This document shows positions 23,526 through 35,996 of a stretch of DNA of 64,000 nucleotides, one piece after another. The notes beneath the pieces are model-generated. The model saw nothing but the letters and a program-made list of their open reading frames with translations. It did no database searches and had not been told where the DNA came from. Source of the stretch: Rhipidocladum racemiflorum (taxonomy: Eukaryota > Streptophyta > Magnoliopsida > Poales > Poaceae). Position 1 is the first letter of the stretch. Each line of letters starts with the position of its first letter. Location: positions 52,437,712 through 52,501,711 of the forward strand of contig CM070576.1 of assembly GCA_036346355.1 (NCBI GenBank). Reading direction: 5' to 3'. Made by a program: the position numbers and the translations under genes.

Positions 23526-25330
23526 TTATCCTTCCTGGGGATGTAGATTACTTCGAAATTCTTGAAGTATTTCTCCATCTTCCTTACTTGACCAGTCTGG
23601 CGCCATTGAGGTATCGGAACACTGATACTCCTTGTTGACCTGGTTTACGACCAACTGTGAATCGCCCTTCACAATGAGCCGTTGGACTCCTAGCGATTTA
23701 CATGCCCGAAGTCCGGCCAAAAGGCCTTCGTACTCCGCCGCGTTGTTAGTCGCAGCGAAATGTAGTTGGATGGCGTACTGTAGCTGTTCTCCATCCGGGG
23801 AGACCAAGATGACGCCGACCCCAGCTCGTATGCTCGGGATCCATCGAAATCTGAGTCCAGGAGTTTTCCCTTGAATCATTGGTTCCATTGGCCGGTGGAG
23901 CCGAGCCGACTCATTCCGCCACGAAATCAGCCAAGACTTGTGATTTTATCACCGTCTGGTGAGAACACCGGCTTCGAACTCGGCGAGCTCCATTGCCCAC
24001 TTGGCTGTCGACCACCGGCGTCTGATTTTTCAGGATCTCTCTGAGTGGGAAGCCGGTCGGCACCACGATCTTGTGCGCTTGAAAGTAGTGGCGCAACTTC
24101 CGGGAGGCCATCGGTAATGAGTCTGATGGTTTACGGACCTCGGGTAACGCTCCTTTGGTCCATGAAGTACTTCCGACGTAATAGATAGGTCGGGTACCAT
24201 CTCTCTCTCGCCAACACCGAGCTTACCGCTTGGAGGTTGCCGCCAGGTATAATAGCAATTCTTCCCTGGCCGTAGGTGTGACGAGGGCCGGGCGGTTGGG
24301 AGAAATCTTGTTTTAGCTCTTTGAACGCGCGATCGACTTCCTCCGTCCACGTAAAGCCATCATGCTTGCGGAGGGCTTTAAAGAAAGGTAGTCCTCGCTC
24401 CCCGGTAGGAGACTAACCGGCTTAAGGCGGCCATTCTTCGGTCGAGCTTGTACTTCCTTTACGCATGTGGGCGACCTCATGTTCTCAATGGCTTCGATTT
24501 TCTCGGGTTAGCCCTAACGCCATTTGGCCCGAGCCATATAGCCGAGCACCTTGCCGGCCTTTACGCCGAATACGCATTTCTCTGGATTTAGCTTTATTCG
24601 ATGCTTATTGAGGTTACAAAAGTTTCTTCCAAGTCAAGAACGTGACCAAGTACTCTTGCTTTTGACAACTATGTCGTCGACATAGACCTCCAAATTTCGA
24701 CCTATTTGGTCCGTGAAAGTCTTCTGCATGAGGCGTTGAAAGGTTGCTCCGCATTTCTCAGGCCGAAAGACATGGTCGTATAGCGGAAGGTACCGAACAG
24801 GGTGATGAAGGAAGTCTTCTCCTCGTCTTGGCGCGACAGTGATCGATGATAGCCTGAATAGGTGTCTAGGAAGCTCATGGTGCGTGACCACTGCCGTCGC
24901 GTCCACCAATTGGTCTATGCGAGGCAACGGGTAGTTGTCTTTTGGGCACGCCGCTGCGTTCAAACCCGTGTGGTCGGCCTTTACATGCGCCACTTGCCTC
25001 CTTTCTTCCTGACCAGAACTGGATTGGCTAGCCACTCGGAGTGCTCGATCTCTCTGATGAAGCCAGCTTTTAGGAGTTTATCAAGTTCCTCTCGGATGAT
25101 CGCCTGTTTTTCCGGGGAAAAGCGTCTAAGTTTCTGTCTCACTTTGGTTTTTGTCGGTGAGCAGCTGCTTTGTGCTCGACCACCTCCCTTGGGACCCGGG
25201 CATGTCGGATGGTTCCCGAGCGAACACATCCGACCTTGCCGGAGGAAGGTGACGAGCTCGAGTTCCTATTTGGGATCTAAGGAAGATCCCAAATGAATGA
25301 CCTTGGCCGGTTCCGACTCGTTGAGCGGAA
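23526..25330 (-). pseudogene. Gypsy 1 reverse transcriptase and RNase H
   Basis: RT motifs are LDKLLKAGFIREIEHSEW near 25070-25130, CPKDNYPLPRIDQLVDA near 24900-24950 and the catalytic YVDDIVVKS near 24665-24690. The RNase H region (23526-23888) contains AATNNAAEYEGLLAGLRA and VKGDSQLVVNQV. Several frameshifts separate the parts. The domain order is that of Gypsy elements (RT, RNase H, integrase). Confidence 0.88.
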
Positions 25331-25479
25331 TGACCTTGGTCTCTCCTCCAGTGGAGGGCAAGTTTAGGCCGGAATGCTTCGGCTCTTGGTCGGGACCGCG
25401 AGTGGGTAATCGACCGACCATATCTAAGGCTCTTTCGTCGCAATTGAGTGCGAACTTGTGGTTCCTTTGATGGTTATAA

Positions 25480-25960
25480 CTCCGTTCGGTCAGGAATCTT
25501 GAGGCAGCGTCACAGCGTGGTGAGAGGCGGCCATGAACTTGGCCAAGGCCGGCCTGCCGAGGATGGCGTTGTAGGCCGACTCAAAGTCCACCACCTCGAA
25601 GGTGATTAGCTCCGTTACGAAGTTACTTGGGCCGCCAAAACTTACAGGCGGGACGACCTGCCCGGAGGTTTGATCGAGGTGCCGGAACTATCGAAGAAGG
25701 GCACGGCCACGCTCTTGATTTTGGAACGAGGAATGCATCTCGTCCAAAACCTTGGCTGAAATAAGGTCCAAAGAGCTCCGGAGTCTATGAGGACCCGACC
25801 AGACGACGGTATTCTTGATGGTGGGGTTCACGACCATCGGAAGCCTCTGGGGTTTGGTCATCCCAAGGGGACTGATCGTCCTTGGAGAAGGTCGAGGATA
25901 CCTCAGAGCCATTTCAAATTCTGGCCGCAGGAGGCTTACCTGGGTAACATGGTGCACTTC
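25480..25960 (-). pseudogene. Gypsy 1 aspartic protease region
   Basis: The minus strand near 25800-25870 reads LPMVVNPTIKNTVV. Alternative frames then resemble the active-site flank, and NAILGRPALAKF follows near 25530-25570. This is the usual place for protease between gag and RT. Frameshifts prevent a continuous reading. Confidence 0.6.
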
Positions 25961-26461
25961 CCTTGCGGCCTCCTTTAAGTCCGGCGGGACTTGTAGTGAG
26001 GAGCCCCGAAGATGACCGCTATGTGATTCCTTGGTTCTTGGTATTCCATGTCATCCTCACTTTCCTCGGCGGGCTGTTTTCGTTTGTCATTTTCACCTGC
26101 TCTGGAAGCGTTGGCATGGGCCCCTGCCGTGAAAGCTGCTCCAGCGGTAGGTCCACGTTCGGCAATTCCGTAGAGGTCGTGCCGTCGCTGGTGAAGCCAG
26201 ACGATGAGAGTCGCCCCGTCGGTCCACTTGGTCGCCTCGTCGGTCCGCTTAGTCGCCTCGTCCTCGAGGCCTGTGTGGTTGTCCTCTTCCCAGGCGTTAA
26301 GCCCCGTGACTGCGGCGGGTTGCTCGGGTTGTTGTTGTTCCACCGGCTACCATGGCTGGCGAGGGCTGCTTTTTCTTCTTTTTCTTGATTTTCTTGTCAA
26401 AATAATTCGAGCACTTTTTGCTAGCTGAGGTATCTAAGCCAGGTTGAGGCGGCAGATTCCC

Positions 26462-28027
26462 TTAATCCAGCATCTTCTTCCATTGGACGGCCTCATCTGC
26501 GTTGGCGTATCGATCGGCCATTCGGAAGAGCTCGTTCGCCGTTAGATCCGGGTGGATCTCCAGGTCCTGCGTGAAGCGCACGTCTCGTACCCCGAACTTG
26601 AAAGCCCGGACGACCGCCTCGTCCGATATGTTCGGGATCGAGTTCCGGACCTGGATAAACCTCTGGACGAATTGTCGCAGGGTTTCCCTGTCCGTCTGTA
26701 TCAAGCGCTCCAGGTCGCGCTCCTTTCCCGGGCGGATGTAACAGCTCTGGAAATTTGCTCGGAGCGCGGCGCTGAGCCGCCTCAGGACCGTATGGAGCCT
26801 TCCTTCGATTAAAAAGCCACGTCTGGCGGCTCGTCGAACCGTCGGCGGGTAATTTGCCATCACCCCTCATCGCCTCGGCGCAAGGATGGCGGTGGTATAT
26901 ATCGAGAGAAATTCGTCCGGGTTACGGGTCCGTTGAACCTTCGATATGGCGGGCTTAAATCTGTTCGGCCATGCGACGTTCCGGAGGGAGCTCGTGAAGG
27001 CCTGGCAACCGAAGCTCGGGATTTCGCGGTGAAATCCTCGGTCATAGCGGCCTCCACGCGGGTCTTCCACCCAACGCCCGTCGCGGGCCGAGTCGAGAAA
27101 ACCTCATGCGGCAGTCGTCTTGGCCGACGACCGCTTGGTCGTGGAGCGTTCAGAGTGCTCGTAATCTGGGCGATTATACGGATATCGCTCCGGGGTCGCT
27201 CTGTGACTGTTCCGGGGCCTTTCCCGGATCAGGTTAGCGATCTGGGGCGATCTCCGAACATGGCTCCGAGATTCACCTCTGTGCGAGCGCACGGGGGAGC
27301 GTTTGTGACGGTCCCGGGAAACACTCCGGGCATCCCGGTCACGAGGAGGGTCCGAGACTTTTAGCTTCGGCAAGCCTTTCCAAATCTTCGACTCACGACC
27401 ACGCCCCACGGCCTCTAAGTCTGCTTGCTCGGGGAAACTACGCAGGTCACGCACGACCGCCGCCAAGGCCTGTAACCGTTCCCGTTTCCGGTGAACTGGC
27501 GGTGGCGAGCTTTGGCGACGCTCCGGGGCGCGATCGGGAGTTCGGTACCCACAAGAGTTCCTTTCCGTCGAGCGCGCCCCCCTTTGCCTGGCGGCGAATG
27601 CTCGCGAGGGTCTTTCCCAAGGACGCCTCCAGGTGGAGTCTGGCCGCCTTGTAGGGGTCGTGCTTGGCAGCGTCCGAGATCCTTCTCAGGGCTCCGCACG
27701 GCTTCGGCCATGTTGACCCGACGAGGCGGGATGAGAGCGATGGGGACATCATTGTATCCCCTTGAGATGCAGTCTCTCGGTCGAGCTCTAGGTCGTCCGG
27801 TATGTCCATGCCGTCGTAGAGCTCATCACAGTCATCCTCGGGGTCTCCGAGGGTAATGTCTGGGGGATGGAGGCCACGCCCTCGCATTCCGTGTCCGGAA
27901 GGGCTCCCAGACTTCGGTGTGACCCGATAGGATCGGTCACCCTGGCCGCGTCGTCGGCGGCGTAGTATACGTCGTCATCTTCAACGTGGTCGAAACACAA
28001 AGGTCGAGTGTCTCCCGAGTTCGGCAT
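26462..28027 (-). pseudogene. gag: Gypsy 1 gag
   Basis: A minus-strand ATG at 28025-28027 starts an acidic N terminus. Downstream, NPDEFLSIYTTAILA near 26880-26930 and the capsid core RQFVQRFIQVRNSIPNI near 26620-26670 identify a retrotransposon gag. VVRAFKFGVRD and LFRMADRYANADEAV follow. At least three frameshifts break it. Confidence 0.85.
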
Positions 28028-28064
28028 CCTCGAGGATCTTGATCCGCGACGGAATCAAACTGCC

Positions 28065-28082
28065 GTCCCCACGACGGCGCCA
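28065..28082 (-). other. Primer-binding site of Gypsy 1 (tRNA-Asp-like)
   Basis: Minus-strand tggcgccgtcgtggggac lies just inside the 5' LTR. It resembles the complement of the tRNA-Asp 3' end (tggcgccgttgccggggac), with differences in the middle. Confidence 0.65.
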
Positions 28083-28086
28083 CCGG

Positions 28087-28716
28087 TATCGACGATTGGA
28101 GAACGGGCTCCGCCGAGCTTACTTGTTGAATGGGGATCAGCAGAGCCCCGTGCACGGATCGAAGAGGGCGTTCGAGCGATGCGAGGTCGGGAGAAGAAGA
28201 AAAAGGGGGGACACGGTGTTTTTATCCTGGTTCGGGCCTCTCACCATCGAGATAATAGCCCTACTCCAGTGTATTGTGTTCTATCTTGGTGTCCCTCCTA
28301 TTCTGAGATCTTGAGGGGTTTAAATACTACGACTAGAGGTACATAGAAGGTAACTACCTCCTGGGATTGCGCCGCGCAATCGTACTTACGATCTACTGCC
28401 CTTGACCTGGGCGTTATTTGAATTTCGGGTATGATTTCCCTTGATCTCCGGCTGATTGGTTGCCACCTTCCTTCTTCGCGGCATTGACCGGGCACTCCGA
28501 CCAAAACACCCGAGCAGGTCGCGGCCTCTACGAGCATGCTTGCTCGTGGGGGTGTGTCTGTGCTTCTGCGGCGAAGGTGCGAATGCGCATGCTCGGAGGA
28601 GAAGGAGGGATGCTCGTTTCGTTCTCCCGAGCATCTTCTTTTAGTGTTGCTTGGTCGGCGGGTTTAGCTTTTCACGGGGGTACCGTGGTCTTTTGTCAGA
28701 TAGCCAATCCCCGACA
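28087..28716 (-). repeat. 5' LTR of Gypsy 1 (minus-strand sense)
   Basis: Partner of 17289-17924. The plus-strand left edge reads TA where the partner has TG, so one terminal base has mutated. Confidence 0.9.
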
Positions 28717-28721
28717 AATCC

Positions 28722-29060
28722 GGTTCAAGCTGTTGTTAGGTAGGTAGGTAGGGGAATCAATCCATAGCTCAACATTTAAACCGGGAACTGTTACATATGA
28801 GGTCAAGTTTCCTAGAGACGATGAACGAAAACATTGCTAATAGGCATACGAACTTATGAACAAAATCACGAACAATTACCTTGAATTGTGTAAAGCTAGA
28901 ATGCATGTTGGTGCACAATAGTCTCGGATTCTTCTGCGTTGCGTAAAATATTTTCCATGTCAACCTGGAAGCTGAATAGAAGCTGAATAGATTGGACACA
29001 CACAACCGCCAGAAGTTCTGGCTCAATAGAAGCTGAAGAACGTGGACGGTTATATGTAAG
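28722..29060. other. Short gap between Gypsy 1 and Copia 2
   Basis: No gene seen. Contains a taggtaggtagg microsatellite near 28738-28752. Gypsy 1 and Copia 2 are neighbours, not nested, because each has its own duplication. Confidence 0.5.
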
Positions 29061-29065
29061 CTTTT

Positions 29066-29282
29066 TGTTAGGAAACCGGATTCGTATTCTATATGGACTC
29101 TTCCTTATCTCTAAACAGAACCGCTATATATAGGAGGCAGGGGGTCACCCCATTGTACAGAAGCATACAGAATAATAAAGCAGTCCCGTTCCTCCTCATA
29201 TTGTGTCTCTCGCTCTCTCTCTGTTCTCCAGTTTAGATCTATTAGGCAACTCTGGACTATTCGATAGCGAGATTGTCTAACA
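29066..29282 (+). repeat. 5' LTR of Copia 2
   Basis: Contains ctatatatagg TATA-like sequence near 29123-29133 and aataataaag near 29171. Followed by cgttatcagcacgaag, close to the zone after the Copia 1 LTR. Confidence 0.92.
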
Positions 29283-31153
29283 CGTTATCAGCACGAAGCT
29301 CTACCCGGCGAACGGATTGAAAGGTGAGAAGGTGAGAACGAGGATTGATCTAAATCGCTCGTTGATTTTATGCATCTAATCTATGCATTTAGGTACTGTG
29401 TTTATCACATGGCATGAAGCTACTGGTACACAATATCTATTATAGATTATCACGTAGCATGAAGCTATAATGCACATCATTGGATTGGCTCGAAGCCATC
29501 TAACATTGGCCGCCGCAACCCCAAGCTGAAGAAGCGCTGGTCACCGTCATTGGTTTGGCACCGAAGCGTGTCTTCTCGGCCGCCACAGCACACACCGAAG
29601 CTACCAACAAACGCGCTAGGCCCTACGGCACGAAGCCGTCGGCCCAACTCCGGCCACGAAGAGCCGTACTGATAGACGATCGACGCCCGGCTTTGAAGCC
29701 GGCCATATGCGCTAAAGCGCCCCTCGGCTCATGCTCGGCGCGCCGTTCACGCAAGAACTCGTGGCCCGTAGCCACCGCCGCCGGTCGGTCGAACCGCTGG
29801 CGGCCTCATTCTTGTCGCGGTGAACCATCGCGATCGCGTCTGCCATGCCGCCGCCGCACTTTCTGAATCGGATAGCTGCGCCGCCGCGAGGATGCTACCG
29901 CGACGAGCTTTGTCGCGCCAGCGTTACCTTGAGCTGCCGCGACCCGCCGCTGCCAGCCATTGGCGTCGCCGCCACATCGCCATAAGCCCGCCGTCGCTCG
30001 GCCTCCGCGCGCCAAGCTCGGCTTGCGGCAGCCGCGCCCGCTCGTAGCCATCCTCGTAGCGCCGCGCCATGTAGGCGCCTCGTTGCTCCACACGCCCGAT
30101 TCGGCGCTCGCCTCGGCTACCCGCCAGCGCTGCGAGAGGCCTGCGCGCTGCGCTGACGAGCGGCCGCGCGAAAGCCGTTCTCGCGCCTCGCACTAACGCA
30201 TGGGCTGGTCATTGTCGCCGGACTGCCTTCGGGCTGCTACCGCGCCAGGCCGCCGACGCCGCCGCTGGGCTACTGCCGCGTCTGCCGCTCCAGCTGCTAG
30301 CACACGAAGCCTCGCATGCATCCTGCCGCCGCTACTGTGCCTTCGGCTGGACATGAAAAGCAAGTTTGCTTTTGGACATGAAGTCCATAACTACAATCCA
30401 GTTAAAGCAGGCATGGGGCACGGGGGCAAGGGGATTTTACCCCTTTGCCCCCCATTTTATTCCTTTTGTTATTATTTACTTTATCTTTTTTTGAAAACTA
30501 AATAAGAAATTCGGAAATTGATTAAAAATCCTGAAAATTCCCAGAAAAATTGCAGAAAATTTTGTGGCTCTGTTTTAATTTATTCTTAGCCTTATTTTCT
30601 GTATTTATGAATTTTTGCATGAATTTTTGCAATAATTGCCTGTTTAGAATACCGAAAATTCTTAAGAATTTATTTTCGCATTTATGAATTTATGAATTGT
30701 GCAATTATTGTTTATTCTGAATTTATGAATTGTGCAATTATTATGTTCCATGCATTATATTTATTGCTTTAATATAATTCTTTGAAATTCAAGCACGCCG
30801 CACGAAGCGGCCACCGTCGCGCCAAGAATGCCGACGTGCATGGAACTGAATGCACCGCGCGCATGAAGCCGCGCTAAACCGATCGCGCACATAAAGCAGA
30901 TCGCACGAAGTCGATCAAGCATATGAATCCGATCGCTTGCACGAAGCCGATCACATACATGCACGAAGTTGTATTTACGAATCATGCATTTATGAATCCC
31001 GTAATTATGAATCTTGTATTTATGAATCTTGTAATTATTGTTTTCTTTTAGTTTACTGGAAATTCATGAGAATTTGTTTTATGCATTTATGAATTTTTGC
31101 AACCACTATCTATTAGATTACACGAAGTAATCTAAAGAAAGAATCTTGTGAAT
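29283..31153 (+). other. Long leader of Copia 2, rich in acgaagc words and a GC-rich island
   Basis: Nearly 1.9 kb lies before gag. The word acgaag(c), which also ends the presumed primer zone, recurs roughly twenty times with close variants between 29292 and 31125. A GC-rich island spans about 29500-30350. An AT-rich block near 30500-30600 (aaaatcctgaaaattcccag) matches Copia 1. ORFs in the island have no recognisable domain. Confidence 0.65.
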
Positions 31154-31470
31154 ATGCAAATACCTGGCATTGTCGAACGTGAGTTTGAAGAACTGACCCC
31201 GAATGGACAGAACTATCTCACATGGGCATCAAATTTGAAGATCATGCTTGCGAGCAAGAAGCTCCAGATGTGGCTTAGGGTCCTCGTAGGACGCACAACC
31301 TAATGCCGAGCAAAATGATCAAACTTTGCCCTTTCTCGGACATCACCTTTCAGCCACTCTGAAGAATGAATATATGGCTGAGGTGAGTGTACTTGAGTTA
31401 TAAACTGCACTTCAGAAGCGGTTCGAGAAGCTCAAGTCCACCATCTTGCTCTAAGCACGACAAGATTGAA
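31154..31470 (+). pseudogene. gag: Copia 2 gag, truncated
   Basis: The ATG at 31154 opens a gag N terminus containing LTPNGQNYLTWASNLK, then frameshifts near 31290. Pieces continue to about 31440 (LKNEYMAEVSVLEL). The capsid C-terminal part and zinc knuckle are missing, so an internal deletion is likely. Confidence 0.75.
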
Positions 31471-31739
31471 TTACTTTGAAATTTTGCGACTTCTGAGCAT
31501 TGGTTGTTAATGAATTTTGAATAATGAATTGTAAGCTCTCGAAGAGCATACATTTTCTTTTCTCATGAATAGAATTGCAATTTATTCTTTATTCCAGTAT
31601 TCTATATTTGCAAGTAATGTTTTTGAATTACTTTGCCACTGTATGATTAGAATTATATTTCTTTTCATTAAGAAATTGTGTAGCGCCCAAATAGAGGAGA
31701 TATGCATTGTTGATAGTAGGCAAAGCTAATACCATCTTA

Positions 31740-33030
31740 AGAGAGTCGAAATACTTCCAGACGATCACGAAGAACGCTGGAAGGATTACGAAAATCGCAG
31801 GAAGCGATACGCATATAATAGGCTCTGGAAAAGCCACAATTATATTGCCAATAGGTACAACTTTGGTAATTGATGAAGCCTCCTTTTACCCTGAATCAAC
31901 ACGCACTCTCTTAAGTTTTAACAGATATCCGCGCCAATGGGTTTCACGTAGAAACCAATGAAGAAAATGGCAAAGAGCATTTGTGCATTATGAAGCACAC
32001 GGAGTATGAAAAATGGTATTAAGAAAAATATCCCTCATATGAATCTGGGTTGTACTACACGATAATCAATGCACACGCAATGTATACTTATTTGAAGACT
32101 GTATTTAGAAGCTCTGAATTATTTTCGTTATGGCATTGTATATTTAGGTCATCCTGGTCTTAGATTGATGAAAAATATAGTTAACAACTCACAAGGTCAT
32201 GGCATTAATGTTAAAAATTTCCTGAATCACGAAGATTTTGTGTGCCATGCATGTGCCACTGGGAAATTAATAACAAAACCCTCTGTTATGAAAGTGCAAC
32301 ATGAAATCCCTGCATTCCTGGAACGCATTCAGGGGGATATTTGCGGCCGATTCAGCCCTTGTCGTTTGTTTCGATACTTTATGGTGCTCATTGATGCTTC
32401 CTCGAAATGGTCGCATACATGTTTGCTTGTCAACAAGGAATCATGCATTCGCAAAGTCGATCTCGCGAGATCAGAATTAAGAATGCTTTTCCTGATCATC
32501 GCGTGAAGTCCATTCGAATGGACAATGCCGACGAATTTACTTCCAAGGCATTTGATGATTATTGCACAGCAACTGGAATAACTGTTGAACACTCTATACC
32601 GCACGTCCATACGCAAAATGGGCTAGCTGAAGCACTAATAAAGAGAATTAAGTTCATAGCCCGACCGCTCTTGCAGAGTTGTAACTTGCCCAACACTTAT
32701 AGGGACACGCAGTCCTGCACGCAGCAGCACTCATCAACTATAGATCGTCGGCCTACAACATCCATTCACCAATGCAATTAGTGCAAGGGGTTATCCCGAA
32801 GATTTCCCATCTTAGAAAATTTGGTTGTATGGTATATGTACATATACCACCCCCACAGCGAACTGTAATGGGCCCTCTCCGTAAGTCTGGGATATACGTT
32901 GGTTATGAGAGTGCATCCATAATTAGGTATTTTGAACCCATGACTGGAGATTTGCATACAGCCCGATTCGCTAATTGCATCTTTGACGAGGATCGTTTTC
33001 CCGTCATTAGGGGGAGGAAATGAACCATTG
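31740..33030 (+). pseudogene. Copia 2 pre-integrase and integrase region
   Basis: Text such as HIIGSGKATIILPIGTTL (31810-31865) belongs to the segment before integrase. The zinc-binding and core parts follow with CHACATGK (32246-32270), VLIDASSKWSHTCLL (32384-32430), SIRMDNADEFTSKAFDDYC and SHLRKFGCMVYVH. Frames change at several points. The YPDSTRTLL-like part contains ESTRTLLSF. Confidence 0.8.
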
Positions 33031-33237
33031 AATGAAAAATGCCGGGAAATCATATGGCATTCCTTTGGAATCCCCGCGTATGACGGTATCCCTCATCCTG
33101 TTCAGAGGCCTCAAAGAAAAAGAACAGGAAATCTGGCTTCTCAAACCCAAAGTACCCGGAGACGTCTGGGGAAAACTGGGCAAGAGGACTTACCATAGCC
33201 AATCACAAAAATACCCCAAAGCAAGAAGGGGAGTCAG

Positions 33238-34266
33238 TTGAGACCTGGCACTGGAAAGAAGCCTATGGAAAAGGCAATTCCAGATTTGAATAATTTTGTA
33301 ATATCAGGAGAATCAATGAATAGAGCAACAGCCAATGTCGATGCATACTTTGCAAAGAAGATTGCCACGATCATTAATTATGATCCTGAGCCCGCATCTC
33401 TCGCAGAGTGCAAGAAAAGGCTCGATTGGGAAGATTGGAAGAAGGCAATCACCGCAGAGTTAGACTCTCTGAACAAAAGAGAGGTGTTTGGGCCTGTGTG
33501 CCGCACGCCTCCCCATATAAACCCCGTAGGTCACAAATGGGTTTTTGTTCGCAAGAGAAACGAAAACAATGAAGTTGTAAGGTACAAGGCAAGGCTTGTC
33601 GCTCAAGGTTTCACTCAACGTCCTGGGGTTGATTATGAAGAAACCTATTCTCCGGTCATGGGCGGAATTACCTTTAGATACTTGATCTCAATGGCAGTCA
33701 ACTTGAAGTTGAAAATGAAGCTAATGGATGTTGTCACAGCATACTTGTATGGAAACTTGGATTCGGAGATTTATATGAAAGTACCGGAAGGTATCCCTAT
33801 CCCGAACCAAGACAGAGCAAACAGAAACCTATACAGTGTGAAATTGGAGAAATCACTGTATGGGCTAAAATAGTCGGGAAGAATGTGGTACAATCGCTTG
33901 AGTGACTTTCTTTGCAAGAAAGGCTACACGAACAGCGAAGATTGTCCATGTGAGTTTATACAACGATCCTCGAATGGATTTTGTATAATCTCCGTCTATG
34001 TAGATGACTTGAACATCATTGGGACGGATGAAGAAATTGAAGAAGCATGCACATACTTGAAGTCTGAATTTGAAATGAAAGACTTGGGTAAAACCAAGTT
34101 TTGTTTAGGCTTGCAGCTTGAACATGTCCAAGGCGGAATCTTGGTACACCAATCTTCCTACACGCAGAAAGTGTTGGAGAAATTTGGTTTTGAAAAGGCA
34201 TACCCCGCAAAGACCCCAATGGCTCGGAAGGTCACTCCAAGCAGACCTAGACCGTCTGAGGCCTAA
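33238..34266 (+). pseudogene. Copia 2 reverse transcriptase, one in-frame stop
   Basis: A nearly continuous RT shows NPVGHKWVFVRKRNENNEV, YKARLVAQGFTQRPGVDY, and the catalytic ISVYVDDLNIIG near 33990-34020. The frame is interrupted by a TAG near 33871-33873, in the place of the usual Gln of a YGLKQ-type motif, and runs open afterwards to 34266. This is the best-kept pol segment in the window. Confidence 0.88.
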
Positions 34267-34619
34267 AGAAAGAGGGAAGTCTGGGAGCGGAATTCCCATA
34301 CTTGAGTGCAATTGGAGCGCTCATGTACCTTGCGAATAGCACTAGGCCGGACATTGCGTTCGCCGTGAATTTGCTAGCACTGCATGCTGCGTAACCCACC
34401 AAAAGGCATTGGAAAGGGGTGAAGGACATCTTCCGTTACCTTCAAGGAAGCAAAGACCTTGGCTTGTTTCTGAAGAAACAATGAATTGAATTTGGTTGGC
34501 TATGCCGATCTTTGGGTACCTATCAGACCGCATCTTGGCAAGTCACAAAGCGGGTATGTTTTCCTTTGCGGTGGAGCGACAATTTCGTGGAAGTAATCTA
34601 AGCAGACTCTTGTCTCAAC

Positions 34620-35022
34620 GTCGACAAACCACTCAGAAATAATTGCCTTGTATGAAGCCTCTCGAGAATGTGCATGGCTTCGAAGAATGGTTCATCACAT
34701 CCAGAAGTCATATGGTTTGAACATGGAACAAACCCCCACCATTATCTATGAAGATAATGCAGCTTGTGTTGCTCAAGTGCAAATGGGATGTGTGAAGAGT
34801 AACCTCACAAAGCATATCAACCCCAAGTTCTTTTATGCTCATGAATTGCATAAGATGAACGAGATAAAGATACTGCATACTAAGTCGTGTGAAAATCTCG
34901 CAGATTTATTCACTAAGTCACTGCCGGCATCTTCCTTTAAAAGATGTGTTAGAGGAATCGGGATGATGAGGCTTAGAGAAGTGCAGATTTCAGGAGGAGA
35001 ATTTTCACATACTCCTACATAA
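34620..35022 (+). pseudogene. Copia 2 RNase H, C-terminal part
   Basis: Contains EASRECAWLRRMVHHI, TIIYEDNAACVAQVQMG and CENLADLFTKSLPASSF, the usual end of Copia polyproteins, closely matching the remnant in Copia 1. The N-terminal RNase H residues are interrupted upstream. Confidence 0.85.
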
Positions 35023-35270
35023 ATCTCAAATATGAAGTTTGAGTACCCAACGTGAATCTTGAAGATTAACATTGAAGTTTGGGTGGATTGTACTCTTTTC
35101 CTTAAGTAAGTTTTTCGTTGAAGTTTTCTTAAATAAGGTTTTTGATGAGGCAATCCGTGCAACACAGCAAGCGTGTGCTATGTACTCTTTCTCCAATTAT
35201 TTTTCCCACTGGGTTTTTATGGAGTTTTAATGAGGCATATGCATCTCGCAGTGAAGAGTCCAAGGGGGAG

Positions 35271-35490
35271 TGTTAGGAAATCGGATTCGTATCCTATATG
35301 GACTCTTCCTTATCTCTAAACAGAACCGCTATATATAGGAGGCAGGGGTCACCCCATTGTACAGAAGCATACATAATAATAAAGCAGTCCCGTTCCTCCT
35401 CGTATTGTGTCTCTCGCTCTCTCTCTCTCTGTTCTCCAGTTTAGATCTATTAGGCAACTTCGGACTATCCGATAGCGAGGTTGTCTAACA
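35271..35490 (+). repeat. 3' LTR of Copia 2
   Basis: Differs from the 5' LTR at about eight bases, one G-run length and one (tc)n length. Confidence 0.92.
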
Positions 35491-35495
35491 CTTTT

Positions 35496-35996
35496 CACCA
35501 CACGTCCGAAGCCCGCTCGACTCGTGGTGCCGCCGCCATGACGCCGTCCCGTGATCCTGTCCCACCGCCGCTCGCCGGGCAACGTGACGGAGCAGAAGCC
35601 AATGGAGTCGTGCTTTCGGAATGGGCTTTACTTTGGATTTCAAATCTTCGGCGTGTCTGGGAACATAGATGGAACTTGAACTCATGCGTACAAGTCTCGG
35701 TTTGGTTTCCCATCGAGCTGAAGCTGAACCGCAGAAACAACCAAGGAGAATAGGATTTTACTTGGAAGCACTAAAATCGCCAAAGCCGCCATTAGTGCAA
35801 GAACATAACATCGTTTTCGGCGTAATCCTGATCGCTTACAGCAAAACACCTGTTCCGGCGCACACCTACCATTTGGGCCACCACCACGCTACAACAAATA
35901 TCTGTTGCTCATCGGAGTGTCACAACGCGCGCCACTCCTCGCGTCGCCGTCCTCTGTATCTACACCCGCCACGCCGGAGCTAAGACGCCAATCAGA
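35496..35996. other. Sequence downstream of the ABCB remnant
   Basis: No gene supported. The first part is GC-rich and the rest may be degraded 3' flank of the ABCB exon. Confidence 0.4.

Larger units (their letters stand above)
17289..28716 (-). mobile_element. Tat-like Gypsy LTR retrotransposon 1, 11.4 kb, with antisense ORF
   Basis: LTRs at 17289-17924 and 28087-28716 are flanked by aatcc at 17284-17288 and 28717-28721. Gag-pol order on the minus strand (gag 28.0-26.4 kb, protease, RT, RNase H, integrase to 22.1 kb) sets the orientation. A primer-binding site and polypurine tract agree with it. An extra ORF on the opposite strand lies between pol and the 3' LTR, a layout known from the Tat lineage. 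Nearly every domain carries frameshifts. Confidence 0.92.
29066..35490 (+). mobile_element. Copia-type LTR retrotransposon 2, 6.4 kb
   Basis: LTRs at 29066-29282 and 35271-35490 are flanked by ctttt at 29061-29065 and 35491-35495. Gag is truncated, while integrase, RT and RNase H are largely legible. I count about eight substitutions and two length changes between the LTRs, so it is older than Copia 1. A purine tract aagggggag (35262-35270) precedes the 3' LTR. Confidence 0.93.

Noticed and set aside
29555..30196. Ala/Arg-rich ORFs in the Copia 2 leader
   Set aside because: Open on both strands because of GC content. No domain, and they lie upstream of gag.
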